From UBA8437 sp964646205 (lineage in GTDB: Bacteria > Planctomycetota > Planctomycetia > Planctomycetales > Planctomycetaceae): a stretch of DNA of 64,000 nt. Shown in pieces: positions 9,134-18,263 of this stretch; the first letter of the stretch is position 1, and each line of letters opens with the position of its first letter. Made by a program: the position numbers and the translations under genes. A model generated the notes under the pieces. The model did not search any database and was not told the origin of the DNA. It was given only the letters and a program-made list of their open reading frames with translations. The stretch is from positions 62,001 through 126,000 of the forward strand of contig CAZYAZ010000001.1 of the NCBI GenBank assembly GCA_964646205.1, written 5' to 3'.

Positions 9134-10342
9134 TTATCCGGCCGACCCCGCCCGCTCGTACAGGTCGAGCATCCGCGGCAGGCAGACGTCGAGGCTGTAA
9201 TCCGCCTCGACCATGGCCGCGCCAGCCTCTCCCAGGTGCCGGAACCGTTCGGGATCCTCCAGCACCTCCAGGGCCTGGTCGACGAATCCGTCGACATCAA
9301 AGAAACCGGCCAGCAGGCCGTTCTCACCGTGTCGGATCATCTCCTGGACCGGCTCGGTGTCACTGGCCAGCACCGTGCATCCGCAGGAGAGAGCATTCAT
9401 CATCGACCAGCTCAAAACGAACGGCACCGTCAGGTAGATGTGCAGGTCCGAGAGCGAGAAGATGTCGACCAGTTCGAAGGGACTGACCCGGCCGGTGAAC
9501 AGAAATCGCGACAGGTCGTAGTCGTCCTGTGCGAGCACATGTTCCCGATACGTCTCCTCCTCGATCCTGTTCAGGTCACCGCCGTAGCAGACCCGGTCGC
9601 TGCCGACACAGACAAACAGCACGTCGTCACGGGCATCACAGATTCGCTTGGCCACCTTCATGAAGACGTCAAAGCCCCGCATCGACTCGAACCCACGCGA
9701 CACGTATGTCACGATCTTTGTCCCGGCTGGGATTTCGCGATCGCCGATCTTGCGGACCACGTCCTTTCGCCGAGACCAGACGTCGCGATCGATCCCGTCG
9801 AAAATCGCCTCGATCTTGTGCTCGTACTCGTTCGGCAACAGGCTCGCCTGCCACTTCGTCGGCGCATAGGCCACCTGGCAGGTCTGCAGGTCGAGATGAA
9901 TCATGGCGTTGCGGGTCCGTGAACGAAGTTTGTCGAGCTCACGGGATGGAAATTCCGGACGAAAATCCAGGTCCGACCCCTTCGAGTGATAGTAGTACTC
10001 GAAGTAATTGACGATCGGACAATCGTAGAGATCGGCCAGGAACAGGCTGGAGCCGAAACCGCTGTGCCCGACAACCAGGTCGGGCTGGATATCCGGCCTG
10101 GCCTTCATCGCCTCGTAGACGGCGTGGGCATGCCAGGTGGCATTCTCGAACGTGCGGCTGCAGTAGTGCGTGTCGCGGGTTGCACCACCGTCAATCTTGT
10201 ACTGGATCCGTTCGATCCCATCGATTTTTGCCGGGTCCAACTCGCAGACGAAACTGCACTGGAAGCCGTGATTGTCGACCAGGTGCCGTCCGATATGGCC
10301 AAACTGCGCCGGGAAGTTCTTATGAACAAACAGGACGTGCAT
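9134..10342 (-). CDS. Family 4 glycosyltransferase
   Basis: 402 residues from the ATG at 10340-10342. A longer upstream reading frame exists but lies wholly inside the FemAB-like gene and is not needed. The start MHVLFVHKNFPAQFGH is characteristic of GT4 enzymes with a GT-B fold. The C-terminal donor-binding half contains VTYVSRGFESMRG, the FTGRVS segment and the ELVDIFSLSDLHIYLTVPF...SWSMMNALSCG region, equivalent to the E-x7-E nucleotide-sugar site. It overlaps the 3' end of the FemAB-like gene by 23 bases and is the last gene of the minus-strand polysaccharide operon beginning at 14884. It should add one sugar to the lipid-linked repeat unit on the cytoplasmic side; donor and acceptor are unknown. 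Confidence 0.88.
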   Translation of the reverse strand: MHVLFVHKNFPAQFGHIGRHLVDNHGFQCSFVCELDPAKIDGIERIQYKIDGGATRDTHYCSRTFENATWHAHAVYEAMKARPDIQPDLVVGHSGFGSSLFLADLYDCPIVNYFEYYYHSKGSDLDFRPEFPSRELDKLRSRTRNAMIHLDLQTCQVAYAPTKWQASLLPNEYEHKIEAIFDGIDRDVWSRRKDVVRKIGDREIPAGTKIVTYVSRGFESMRGFDVFMKVAKRICDARDDVLFVCVGSDRVCYGGDLNRIEEETYREHVLAQDDYDLSRFLFTGRVSPFELVDIFSLSDLHIYLTVPFVLSWSMMNALSCGCTVLASDTEPVQEMIRHGENGLLAGFFDVDGFVDQALEVLEDPERFRHLGEAGAAMVEADYSLDVCLPRMLDLYERAGSAG

Positions 10343-11441
10343 CGAGGGCACCCGGTTGGAGCGTCGAGGGAGGAACCTGGCGGTAACGCGGGAAGAAGTC
10401 CGGCTCGAAGGTAGCCACCGGGTGGACCTTTCGCCAGAGGGACTCGATGTGTCGGTTCTTCTCCTGGTCGAGCGTCCAGCGAAGCGTCGAAAACCTCGCA
10501 CGGCATTTGGAGAATCCCGACTTGAAGCGGAACAGCGAGTCCTCGTCACCACCCAGTCCACCACCCAGGTGCAGTGCCCGGTTCCCACGTCCCCCTTCTT
10601 GTCCGAAGAATCGCCGCGCGGCATCGAACAGCAGCCGGCTGGGGCCAGCTTGACGCCAATCGTCAGCCGTCCCTCCCAGGTGATACTCGACCAGCCCATC
10701 CACCTCGGTGAACACTGCCGCCGCGGCGATTTCCTTGTTTCCTCCCGGTGCCTCGACCAACCCCAGGTGCAATCGATCACCCAGAACGGCCTTGAGACCG
10801 AAGAAATAATCTGGGCCGAAGAAGTACCGCTCGGACGCCGCGACCTGTCGCATCGTCTGTTCGTAGATTGACAGGAAGTGCCCGTAACGCGACCAGTCGT
10901 TCCAGGAAACCGTGAAGCCATCGCGAGCGAGCTTCCGGATCTGCGATCTCAACCGTGACCGGACCTGTCCCCACTGATCAGCTTCATCCAGGCCGAGGTC
11001 AACATAGACCGTCTGGCCATGGTCGATGCGGATCAGCTGTTGCTGGTCGGATCCCTCCAGCCAGCTCTCCCGTGGCAATTCAATCAACGGATGCAGCCTC
11101 AGGAACGCGGTCACCAACCCGCGATCAATTGCGGCATCCTTCATCGCCGCAAGAAACAACGGCACGTTGGCCTCGGGTGACAGCAGGGGCGTCGGATAGC
11201 CATAGGGACCGGCGACGTCACGACAACCAGCATCGGGATCCAGCGTGTCCGGAAGCATCCGCTCGACGAGCGGGGCGAGCATCGTGTGCCCGTCATGCTC
11301 GGCCCAAAATGCTATCGCCTTGCCTCCCTCATCGACGGCCGCCAGTTCGACGTACCCGGGCAGGTGGTAGACATCGTGAGCCAATCCGGCCAACGCGGCC
11401 GACCAGCGAGAGTCCTGTGGATCCAGCCAGGCCGTTTTCAT
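10320..11441 (-). CDS. FemAB-like GNAT-fold acyltransferase of the polysaccharide locus
   Basis: A 373-residue protein with the double-GNAT layout of FemAB-type proteins. The N-terminal half begins WSAALAGLAHDVYHLPGY, a signature I associate with FemAB-like proteins of exopolysaccharide clusters. The second half has RSRLRSQIRKLARDGF, an aromatic-rich YEQTMRQVAASERYFFGPDYF segment, and the acceptor-site region ALHLGGGLGGDEDSLFRFKSGFS. Family members move amino-acyl or acyl groups from tRNA or CoA onto amino sugars or peptides; exosortase-associated clusters commonly carry one. Its start overlaps the stop of the sulfotransferase gene as ATGA (11438-11441), so the two are translationally coupled. 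Substrate is unknown; modification of an amino sugar in the polysaccharide is the best inference. Confidence 0.75.
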   Translation of the reverse strand: MKTAWLDPQDSRWSAALAGLAHDVYHLPGYVELAAVDEGGKAIAFWAEHDGHTMLAPLVERMLPDTLDPDAGCRDVAGPYGYPTPLLSPEANVPLFLAAMKDAAIDRGLVTAFLRLHPLIELPRESWLEGSDQQQLIRIDHGQTVYVDLGLDEADQWGQVRSRLRSQIRKLARDGFTVSWNDWSRYGHFLSIYEQTMRQVAASERYFFGPDYFFGLKAVLGDRLHLGLVEAPGGNKEIAAAAVFTEVDGLVEYHLGGTADDWRQAGPSRLLFDAARRFFGQEGGRGNRALHLGGGLGGDEDSLFRFKSGFSKCRARFSTLRWTLDQEKNRHIESLWRKVHPVATFEPDFFPRYRQVPPSTLQPGALDARPVCS

Positions 11442-12484
11442 GCGGCCTCCCGCCCGCCAGCGTCGCGACCCGGGAAAAACCGCGTGACCGCCGCCGCCAG
11501 TTCTTCAGCCTGCTCGTCAATCACGCTGCCCCCGCGACTCAAACGGAACTCGCTTGGCGGTGTCCCTCGAGGGATGATGTCCCTCTCGTCGGCCATGTGC
11601 CGGGACATCAACTGGCGAATCTCCTCGAGCACTCCCCGGGGATCGGCACACAACCGCGCGTACTCAACGCGAAGCACCCGCGCCGGGTCCACCTCGGCCA
11701 CCTGCTCGTCAAATCGTTTCTCCAGGAAATGAATCTGCCCGACCAGTTGGTCCCAGACCGGCTCGTCCTTCAGCCATTCGTATTCCTTTGGCTTCAATGA
11801 AGTCCACGTGTCGATCGACCCGCCATAGTTCTTCCTCATCCCGTACAACGATCGAGCCGTGTCGGTCGGATCGCGACGGATCTGAACCACGCATGTCCGA
11901 GACAGTTCGTGACACAGTCGCTGGGCATGCCAGCCAACCAGGAACGACTTGAAAACCACCGGTCCCTGGAATTCGTGCGTCATCGCGGTCAGCAGCACAC
12001 GGACCCGTTCCCAATCAATTGTCTCCTCGTGTCCGGCCATCGGTTCGGCCAGGTCGGAATAGCCCAGCAGTTCCTTCCAGAAGTAGCCAAACTCATGAGG
12101 TTCGGTGATTGCATCGGTCCGCCCGTACCTGGAAACGAACCTCGTGTCGGCCGGTCGTGGACAGAGTTTCTTGGAGAGCCGGATGCCGTAGAGCGGCGCC
12201 CGCCAGAAGGCGGCAATGAGATTGTTGATGTAGCCAACTTCCAGGTGAGCCGCCAAGAGCTGCATCAGGAGAGTCGTCCCCGAGCGGGGCGGCCCCACCA
12301 CGTGGAGCGTCGGGAACAGTTCGGGCCGCTCGACCAGTTCCTGGTCATGTGCCGCGGCCAATCGCTGGTTGAGATCATCCAGGAAAAACTCTTCCACCGC
12401 GTCCTTGCGGAACGGGGCAGCCAGGGACTGGGCCATGGCCGGGAAATTCTCGAAGGGGGTTGGAGAACCGTACGATGTCGTCAT
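11438..12484 (-). CDS. Sulfotransferase family protein
   Basis: 348 residues from ATG 12482-12484. The P-loop LHVVGPPRSGTTLLMQLL at about 65-82 is the PAPS 5'-phosphosulfate site. The region VVQIRRDPTDTARSLYG matches the 3'-phosphate binding RxPxDxxxS motif, and RVEYARLCADPRGVLEEI is the conserved C-terminal family segment. It sits between the PIG-L deacetylase (3 bases upstream) and the FemAB-like gene (4-base ATGA overlap), which ties it to polysaccharide tailoring. It is the second sulfotransferase in the window besides the partial gene at the left edge, and the two are not close copies. A role in sulfating the exported glycan is inferred from context, not shown. Confidence 0.87.
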   Translation of the reverse strand: MTTSYGSPTPFENFPAMAQSLAAPFRKDAVEEFFLDDLNQRLAAAHDQELVERPELFPTLHVVGPPRSGTTLLMQLLAAHLEVGYINNLIAAFWRAPLYGIRLSKKLCPRPADTRFVSRYGRTDAITEPHEFGYFWKELLGYSDLAEPMAGHEETIDWERVRVLLTAMTHEFQGPVVFKSFLVGWHAQRLCHELSRTCVVQIRRDPTDTARSLYGMRKNYGGSIDTWTSLKPKEYEWLKDEPVWDQLVGQIHFLEKRFDEQVAEVDPARVLRVEYARLCADPRGVLEEIRQLMSRHMADERDIIPRGTPPSEFRLSRGGSVIDEQAEELAAAVTRFFPGRDAGGREAA

Positions 12485-12487
12485 GGA

Positions 12488-13183
12488 TTATCCTGCCATT
12501 TCTGCCGGAGACTCGTTCATCTCCAGGATCTCTCGTACCAACATGAACGCCTCGGCCGCCGCCAGGTACACTGTCGAACCTCGCAGGTGGGCCAATGATC
12601 GGATCGTCTCCAGGGACCGGGGATGGGGCGGTGCGACCAGCTTGCTCTGGTAACACGCCATCGCCTCGACCTTCTGCTCCAGGAACGGCTCGATATCGAC
12701 GAACACCGTCGGCTGGAACACCGTGTCGGGAGTCGGCCGAGCCCATTCGGTCTCGGACAGTGTTTCGTAGGCCAACACGCGGCGGACCGGGCAACCGGCC
12801 AGGGGCCTCGCGGCAACCAGTCCGGCCGTGTGGACATGATAATGATCGGTGTGGATGTCCCCGTGGTGTGGCAGGTACATCGTGTGGGGTTGCCATTCGG
12901 AAATCAGACCGCCAAGAGCATCGGCCAATTCGTGGCCGGGTACGGTGTCCAGACGTGGAACAGGAAAATCCAGGAACCGGCAATCGGTGACTTGCAGCAC
13001 CCGGTGCGCTTCAGCCAACTCACCGCGTGACCGGGCAACCGATTCGTCCGAGAATTTCTCAGGGATTCCCCGGCCAACCACCGTCACGTACACCTCGTCC
13101 CCGGCCGCAGCGTGGCGGGCCATCACGCCACCACAACCCAGCACCTCGTCATCCGGATGAGGAGCAACCACCAGAACCTTCAT
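12488..13183 (-). CDS. PIG-L family (LmbE-like) N-deacetylase
   Basis: A 231-residue zinc-dependent deacetylase of the PIG-L/LmbE fold. The N-terminal PHPDDE at 8-13 supplies the catalytic Asp and metal ligands, and HHGDIHTDHYHVH near 105-117 supplies the second metal histidine. Family members remove acetyl groups from N-acetylglucosamine-type sugars or related conjugates. It lies 55 bases after the formyltransferase-like gene and 3 bases before the sulfotransferase. Together these suggest a path in which an N-acetyl group is removed and the freed amine is modified again (formyl, aminoacyl or sulfate), although the order cannot be read from sequence. The protein is cytosolic by appearance. 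Confidence 0.88.
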   Translation of the reverse strand: MKVLVVAPHPDDEVLGCGGVMARHAAAGDEVYVTVVGRGIPEKFSDESVARSRGELAEAHRVLQVTDCRFLDFPVPRLDTVPGHELADALGGLISEWQPHTMYLPHHGDIHTDHYHVHTAGLVAARPLAGCPVRRVLAYETLSETEWARPTPDTVFQPTVFVDIEPFLEQKVEAMACYQSKLVAPPHPRSLETIRSLAHLRGSTVYLAAAEAFMLVREILEMNESPAEMAG

Positions 13184-13238
13184 GCCGTTCTTGTCTTCTC
13201 CAATCTCACGCCAGTCACACGATCCGTATCAGTGTCAT

Positions 13239-14258
13239 TCAAGCAGCTCGCTGCCCCGACCGGTCCCCGGTCAATTCCTCGAGCCGTCTTTCCAGAATGG
13301 CCATCCGTCCGGCCAGGTTTGCCAGTTCGTTCTCGACGACAAACCCCAGGCGACTGCCGACTCGCGGCGGATTGATTCCTTCAACTTCTGCGAGCCAGAT
13401 CAATCCGTCACCGGTCTGGACCAGCAGGCCACGATCGGGCTCCTCGACCAGCACCCGGCCCACCGATCCTCGGATCGGCCAGTCGGTCTCGAGTTCCGCC
13501 CGCCACACGGTCAGTTTCTGGCCACCGGAATACGTGTAGGCACCGGGATGAGGCTTTGACGCCGTGCGAACTGTTCGAAGGATCTCCACGGCTGGTCGTG
13601 ACCAGTCAATCCAGCCATCGGCAGGACCACGCCGGCCATTCCAGGTGGCCCGGGATTCGTCCTGTGGCATCGGGTCCCACCAGCCCTCCATCAGACGGGG
13701 CAGCCACCGATCCAGCGCGTGGGTGATCGCCGTCGACTGCACGGACACCACGTCGGCGGCGTAAGCGCCGCGAGGAACCACAAACGGTTCCTGGACCAGA
13801 ATTCCCCCCGCATCAGCTTCGGCCGTCATCACGAAGAAAGTTGCCGCACCATCCGTTCCATCATGAGTCAGCCACGCGATCGGAGCCCGGCCGCGACCGC
13901 GAGGCAACGCCGTGGGATGATATCCCACGCATCCACGACGAGGCACTTCCAGCAAACCGGGACGCACCATCTGCGACAAGCCGACAACCATCAACAGGTC
14001 CGGGTCCCAGTCGGCGACACGCTGCACAACCCGCTCGTCGTTGATGTTCTCGAAACCCGCCGCGGCCACGCCGGCGGCCCTGGCCATTTTGGCCAGGTCG
14101 ACATATCCACTCACCCGACGGCCGTGTTCAGGTGAAAGCCCCAACACACCAACCAGTGACGCCTGGTGGCGCTGCAGAGCCTCGAATGTCAGCCGTGAGC
14201 TGTTGACTGCACCGGCCAGGACTATCCGTGGAGCACGGCCATCGGTGTGACCATTCAT
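13239..14258 (-). CDS. Formyltransferase family protein (Fmt-like fold), atypical active site
   Basis: 339 residues from ATG 14256-14258, overlapping the stop of the sugar transferase gene by 4 bases (ATGA). The N-terminal Rossmann-like half contains the family core CVGYHPTALPRGRGRAPIAW at 110-129 and EADAGGILVQE at 147-157. The last 130 residues resemble the C-terminal beta-domain of methionyl-tRNA formyltransferases. In the canonical Asn-His-Asp triad, His114 and Asp149 are present, but Gly112 occupies the place of the usual Asn. Because it lies in a sugar-modifying operon it is more likely an N-formyltransferase for an amino sugar, or a diverged relative, than the housekeeping initiator-tRNA enzyme. 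Confidence is high for the fold and low for the reaction. Confidence 0.8.
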   Translation of the reverse strand: MNGHTDGRAPRIVLAGAVNSSRLTFEALQRHQASLVGVLGLSPEHGRRVSGYVDLAKMARAAGVAAAGFENINDERVVQRVADWDPDLLMVVGLSQMVRPGLLEVPRRGCVGYHPTALPRGRGRAPIAWLTHDGTDGAATFFVMTAEADAGGILVQEPFVVPRGAYAADVVSVQSTAITHALDRWLPRLMEGWWDPMPQDESRATWNGRRGPADGWIDWSRPAVEILRTVRTASKPHPGAYTYSGGQKLTVWRAELETDWPIRGSVGRVLVEEPDRGLLVQTGDGLIWLAEVEGINPPRVGSRLGFVVENELANLAGRMAILERRLEELTGDRSGQRAA

Positions 14259-14884
14259 GCCGCTCTCCTGGAACCCGTTCGCCTGGCAAACTTTTCCTCG
14301 CCACACACCACCACGGCAACCGTCCTGATCACGATCCAGGCATCCAGCGGCAGCGACTGGTGGTCGACATACCACGCGTCGTAGCACCAGCGGTGTGGCC
14401 ACGAGAGATAGATGTTTCCATGAACCTGGGCCCATCCGGTCAGGCCGGGACGAACCTCCAGCCGTCGCTGGCCATTGTGATCCAGTTGAGGCCGATGTTC
14501 GGCCAGGCCCGGCCGTGGCCCCACGACTGACATCTCACCCCGGATCACGTTCCACAACTGGGGCAGTTCATCAATCTTGGTCCGTCTCAACCAGTTTCCC
14601 ACCCGGGTCACCTCGGCATCTCCGTCGAAGACCTGCCGGTGAACGTGTCGTGGACGATCGGTCATTGTCCTGAGTTTCCACACCGGAAACAGTCGGCCAC
14701 CGCGACCCAGTCGCTCCTGGATGAACAGGACCGGGCCTCGCGATTCGAGCTTGATCAGTACCGCGGCCACGGCCAGCAATGGCAACACCGTCACCAGCAG
14801 CGTCAGGCCCAACACGAGGTCAAGCCACCGCTTGCCTCCGCGCCGGTACCAGCTTGCCAGGGGGGCCGAGTGCTGTGATTGCAC
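14255..14884 (-). CDS. Bacterial sugar transferase (polyprenyl-phosphate glycosyl-1-phosphate transferase)
   Basis: This gene should start repeat-unit synthesis by moving a sugar-1-phosphate from a UDP-sugar to undecaprenyl phosphate. I place the start at GTG 14884 (209 residues), which fits the family's usual catalytic core. A longer frame up to 15088 would run into the divergent glycosyltransferase region, so the start is uncertain. One hydrophobic helix (about 22-45, LVLGLTLLVTVLPLLAV) is followed by SRGPVLFIQERLGRGG, WKLRTM at 69-74, TKIDELPQLWNVIRGEMS at 102-119, VGPRP at 121-125 and RPGLTGWAQVHG at 145-156. These are the signature blocks of the family. It heads a minus-strand operon and is coupled to the formyltransferase-like gene by an ATGA overlap. 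Confidence 0.88.
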   Translation of the reverse strand: MQSQHSAPLASWYRRGGKRWLDLVLGLTLLVTVLPLLAVAAVLIKLESRGPVLFIQERLGRGGRLFPVWKLRTMTDRPRHVHRQVFDGDAEVTRVGNWLRRTKIDELPQLWNVIRGEMSVVGPRPGLAEHRPQLDHNGQRRLEVRPGLTGWAQVHGNIYLSWPHRWCYDAWYVDHQSLPLDAWIVIRTVAVVVCGEEKFARRTGSRRAA

Positions 14885-15116
14885 CAGACTGTTTCCGTAA
14901 ATTCGTTCGACTATTTTCGCACTGTTCCGTCGTCCACCAGATCCATGACACACGTTCACGAACCGAGAGGCGGCGAAAGGTATCAGAAGACCAAGTGATC
15001 GATCAACGTGCGTTGTCGACGTGTGCAAACATGGGTTTGCTCTTGCTGCCAGCGTCCTGCTCGTTCTACGATCCCGCTCCGCTCTCATCTGGCCCCTCCC
15101 CTGTCAGTTCACGCTC

Positions 15117-16313
15117 ATGGCGTCGTCGTCTCGACCAAAAATCTGGATCATCGGCAGCGGTCGTCTGCACCTACGAATCCCATTGATGCAGCGGCTGACC
15201 GCTGATGGATTTGAGGTGTCCGCCGTCGGTCCGGACAAGGCGGAAGAATTCGACGAGGCGGGATTCACCTACCACCGTTTTCCACTACGACGCGCTCTGG
15301 ATCCTGTCGGCGACTGGCACGCTCGGGACGTCCTCGAGGGGCTGATGAAGCAGCACCGTCCCGACCTGGTCCACTCGGTCAACACCAAGCCATCGATCCT
15401 GGTCCCCTCGGCCGCGGCCCGCGCGAACATCCCGGCCTGCGTACGAACGATCACGGGAATGGGGGCCCTGTTCAGTTCGTCCTCGCCCAAGGCGGTCGCG
15501 ATGAGATGGCTCTATCGCCGTCTACAGCGACGGGCAGCCCCAGCCTGCCAGGCGACGGTCTTCCAGAACCCGGACGACCAGAAGTACTTCAAGGATCACG
15601 GCCTGTTTCTCGAATCAACCGACGAACTGGTGCTCTCGTCGGGTATCGATGTCGAGCCCTACATCGCCTCGGCTGGCAGCCCGGCAGCCCGTGCCGCACT
15701 CAAGGACGAACTGGGCCTGGGCGGGAAACCGGTGATCACGATGGTCTCGCGACTGATCCATCCCAAGGGAATTGCCGAATTCCTGGAAGCGGCGTCACTG
15801 GTCCGGGCCCGCAATCCACAAGTCACGTTCCTGCTGATCGGCCCCGAGGTGCACGAGGGACCAACGGCCTTTCCTGCCGAACGCGTTCACCGTTGTCCCG
15901 ACGTCCGATTCCTGGGCCGACGGGCCGATGTGCCAACGCTATTGGCCATCAGCGACCTGTTTGTCCTGCCAACATACCTCCGCGAGGGAGTGCCTCGAGT
16001 GCTCCTTGAGGCCGGCGCGCTGGGTCTACCGCTGGTCACGACCGATGTGCCCGGCTGTCGCGAAGTGGTCCGTCACGGTGAAAATGGCGTCCTGGTCCCC
16101 GAGCGTGATGGCCAGACACTGGCCAGCACCATCTTCGATCTACTGGCTGACCCCGCCCGTCGACAGCGGATGGGACGAACCAGCCGGGAACTGGTCACCG
16201 AGCGATTCCACCTCGACATCGTGTCGGCTGCCTACGCCCGCATCTACCGACAAGCGCTGGGGATCGGCGAGAGCGAGAGTCGCGACATCGCACCGATGAA
16301 ACACGCGGCCTAG
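15117..16313 (+). CDS. Family 4 glycosyltransferase
   Basis: 398 residues from ATG 15117; an in-frame upstream start at 15021 would add 32 residues that look like chance coding. The protein begins KIWIIGSGRLHLRIPLMQ and has VNTKPSILVPSAAARA and the TITGMGALFSSSS loop in the acceptor half. The donor half has TMVSRLIHPKGIAEFLEAA, FLGRRADVP, and LPTYLREGVPRVLLEAGALG, the E-x7-E site of GT4 retaining enzymes. This arrangement is close to PglA/EpsD-like transferases that act on lipid-linked N-acetyl sugars. It is the only plus-strand gene within the minus-strand part of the locus, and its promoter must lie in the 232 bases shared with the divergent sugar transferase. Confidence 0.87.
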   Translation: MASSSRPKIWIIGSGRLHLRIPLMQRLTADGFEVSAVGPDKAEEFDEAGFTYHRFPLRRALDPVGDWHARDVLEGLMKQHRPDLVHSVNTKPSILVPSAAARANIPACVRTITGMGALFSSSSPKAVAMRWLYRRLQRRAAPACQATVFQNPDDQKYFKDHGLFLESTDELVLSSGIDVEPYIASAGSPAARAALKDELGLGGKPVITMVSRLIHPKGIAEFLEAASLVRARNPQVTFLLIGPEVHEGPTAFPAERVHRCPDVRFLGRRADVPTLLAISDLFVLPTYLREGVPRVLLEAGALGLPLVTTDVPGCREVVRHGENGVLVPERDGQTLASTIFDLLADPARRQRMGRTSRELVTERFHLDIVSAAYARIYRQALGIGESESRDIAPMKHAA

Positions 16314-16327
16314 GGCCGGGAGGCCAG

Positions 16328-18253
16328 CTACGCGGCCGCGGCCGGTTCGCTCGCCGTCGTCGACGACGATTCGAACTCGCGCAACCACAACTCCAGCACC
16401 AGCAGCGAATACAGTAGCGTCGGCCGATTTCGATCGGAAAAGCCGTCGCCTGCAATCAGAGTGTCCACCAGGCCACCGTCGAGGTAGCTTCGGACCCGGG
16501 CCGAACCGGGCACCAACGTGTCCATCAATGGCTCACGCAACACACCATCCAGCCAGGATTCCAGGGGAATCTCAAAACCACGCTTCCTTCCCTGGATGAC
16601 CTCGGTGGAGAGTTGATCACGCCAACCGTCCCGCAACAGGCTCTTGAGCTTCCGACCATGCAGCCGCTGGTGGGGCGGCAAGGACACGACAAATTCGGCC
16701 AGTTGATGATCCAGTAACGGCGAACGGGCTTCGAGCGAGTGAGCCATTGTCGCCATGTCCATCTTGACCAACAGTCCACTAAGCAGGTTGACCCGGATGT
16801 CGGTGGCGGCCTGTGTGTCGAGAGCTCCCAGGCCGGACGGACGCACACCGTCCAGCCATTGTTCGGTTGATCTCACGTCCGGACCGCACCACGCTGCCTG
16901 CTTGTCCACCTCTCGCAACTTGTCGGCCGTCCACGCCAGGTACCGCTCCGATGGCTCCATCCCCAGCCCCCGGAACCACCTCGCTGCAAACCCCAACCGG
17001 CTGCGGCGCTGCCCGGCCACCTGGCCAAGCACCATCGCGGCACTGCGAGCCATCCGGCGGGCCACCCCGGCTGGAAGATGGTCGAGCGGACCGGCCAGGT
17101 GAGCCGCCAGGTGACGGCGGTATCCGGCGAAAATCTCGTCCCCACCGTCGCCTGTCAAAACCACCGTGACGTGTTCGCGAGCGAGTTGTGAAATGGCCAG
17201 GCTGGGAATCGCACTGGGATCGGAAAAGGGCTGATCGTAATGCCGAACCAACTCCAGCAGCGTGTCTCGCGGGGTGATCCGAAGCGGCAGTACCGTGTTT
17301 CGGACACCGAGAGATTCGGCCGTACGACGGGCCACTTCCGATTCGTCGAATTGTGCATCATCAACACCGATGGTGAACGTCTCGAGATTGCCGCCACCCG
17401 CGGCAGCAGCCTCGCAGGCAACAATCGAGGAATCCACACCGCCGGAGAGAAACACCCCCAGGGGCACGTCCGATCTCAGTCGAATCCGAACCGCATCTCG
17501 AACCAGTTCCCGCGTGCGGCCGATCGCCTCGGCATAACTGATCTGCGGCGTGGCCGATTTCTTCGAGTAGCGAAAGTCCTCGAGAGACCAATAACTGCTC
17601 AATTCCACGTCGTGGCCATCGAATGTCAAAACCTGGCCGGGGGGCACCATCGAGACACCCTCGAAGATCGTCTCCGGCTGCGGCACACTGCCAAGGGACA
17701 AGTAATCGGAGATACCCTGGGCGCGGATCGACCAACAGCCACCAGCCGACTCCAGTAACGGCCGCAGGGCCTTGAGTTCCGAGGCGAACACCAATCCCCC
17801 GTCAGGCGTGCGGGCGTAAAAAAGCGGCTTCTTGCCAAAACGATCCCGGGCGAGCACCAGGCGACGACGCTTGCGATCCCAGATCGCCAGGGCAAACATG
17901 CCCCGCAAGTGCGTCGCGACATCCGTGCCATGATCCTCGTAAAGATGAACGGCGACTTCTGTATCCGAATCCGTCGCCAGTCGATGGCCAGCCACTTTCA
18001 ACCGGGTGGCCAACTCCCGGTAATTGTAGATCTCGCCATTCATCACCACGGCACAATCGCCCGACTCGTTCTTCACCGGCTGCCGACCGCCCTGCAAATC
18101 GATCACGGCCAGGCGTCGCATCCCCAGGAACACGTTTCCGTCAACCAACCTCCCCTCATCATCGGGTCCCCGATGAAAGATTGCGGACAATGCCCCATCG
18201 GCAACGTCGGATTCAACGGGACGAGTTGTCCAACTGCCAAGAATGCCACACAT
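16328..18253 (-). CDS. asnB: AsnB-type glutamine-hydrolysing amidotransferase 1 (asparagine synthetase family)
   Basis: 641 residues with both domains of class B asparagine synthetases. Cys2 (MCGILG) is the N-terminal glutaminase nucleophile; HRGPDDEG at 27-34, NGEIYNY at 72-78 and LARDRFGKKPLFY at 134-146 complete the glutamine site. The synthetase half has the pyrophosphate loop SGGVDSS at 270-276 and the LTGDGGDEIFAGY block. True AsnB makes asparagine from aspartate, but members in polysaccharide loci are thought to amidate uronic acids or other carboxylates. It lies 10 bases after the GT4 gene at 18264-19478 in the same operon. A second, diverged copy sits at 20707-22593 in the same operon, which argues that at least one is a tailoring enzyme. 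Confidence 0.85.
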   Translation of the reverse strand: MCGILGSWTTRPVESDVADGALSAIFHRGPDDEGRLVDGNVFLGMRRLAVIDLQGGRQPVKNESGDCAVVMNGEIYNYRELATRLKVAGHRLATDSDTEVAVHLYEDHGTDVATHLRGMFALAIWDRKRRRLVLARDRFGKKPLFYARTPDGGLVFASELKALRPLLESAGGCWSIRAQGISDYLSLGSVPQPETIFEGVSMVPPGQVLTFDGHDVELSSYWSLEDFRYSKKSATPQISYAEAIGRTRELVRDAVRIRLRSDVPLGVFLSGGVDSSIVACEAAAAGGGNLETFTIGVDDAQFDESEVARRTAESLGVRNTVLPLRITPRDTLLELVRHYDQPFSDPSAIPSLAISQLAREHVTVVLTGDGGDEIFAGYRRHLAAHLAGPLDHLPAGVARRMARSAAMVLGQVAGQRRSRLGFAARWFRGLGMEPSERYLAWTADKLREVDKQAAWCGPDVRSTEQWLDGVRPSGLGALDTQAATDIRVNLLSGLLVKMDMATMAHSLEARSPLLDHQLAEFVVSLPPHQRLHGRKLKSLLRDGWRDQLSTEVIQGRKRGFEIPLESWLDGVLREPLMDTLVPGSARVRSYLDGGLVDTLIAGDGFSDRNRPTLLYSLLVLELWLREFESSSTTASEPAAAA

Positions 18254-18263
18254 GATCCAGCCC

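Noticed and set aside
13239..14258. Housekeeping methionyl-tRNA formyltransferase
   Set aside because: The active-site Asn is missing, and the gene is embedded by overlap in a sugar-modifying operon, without a def gene beside it.
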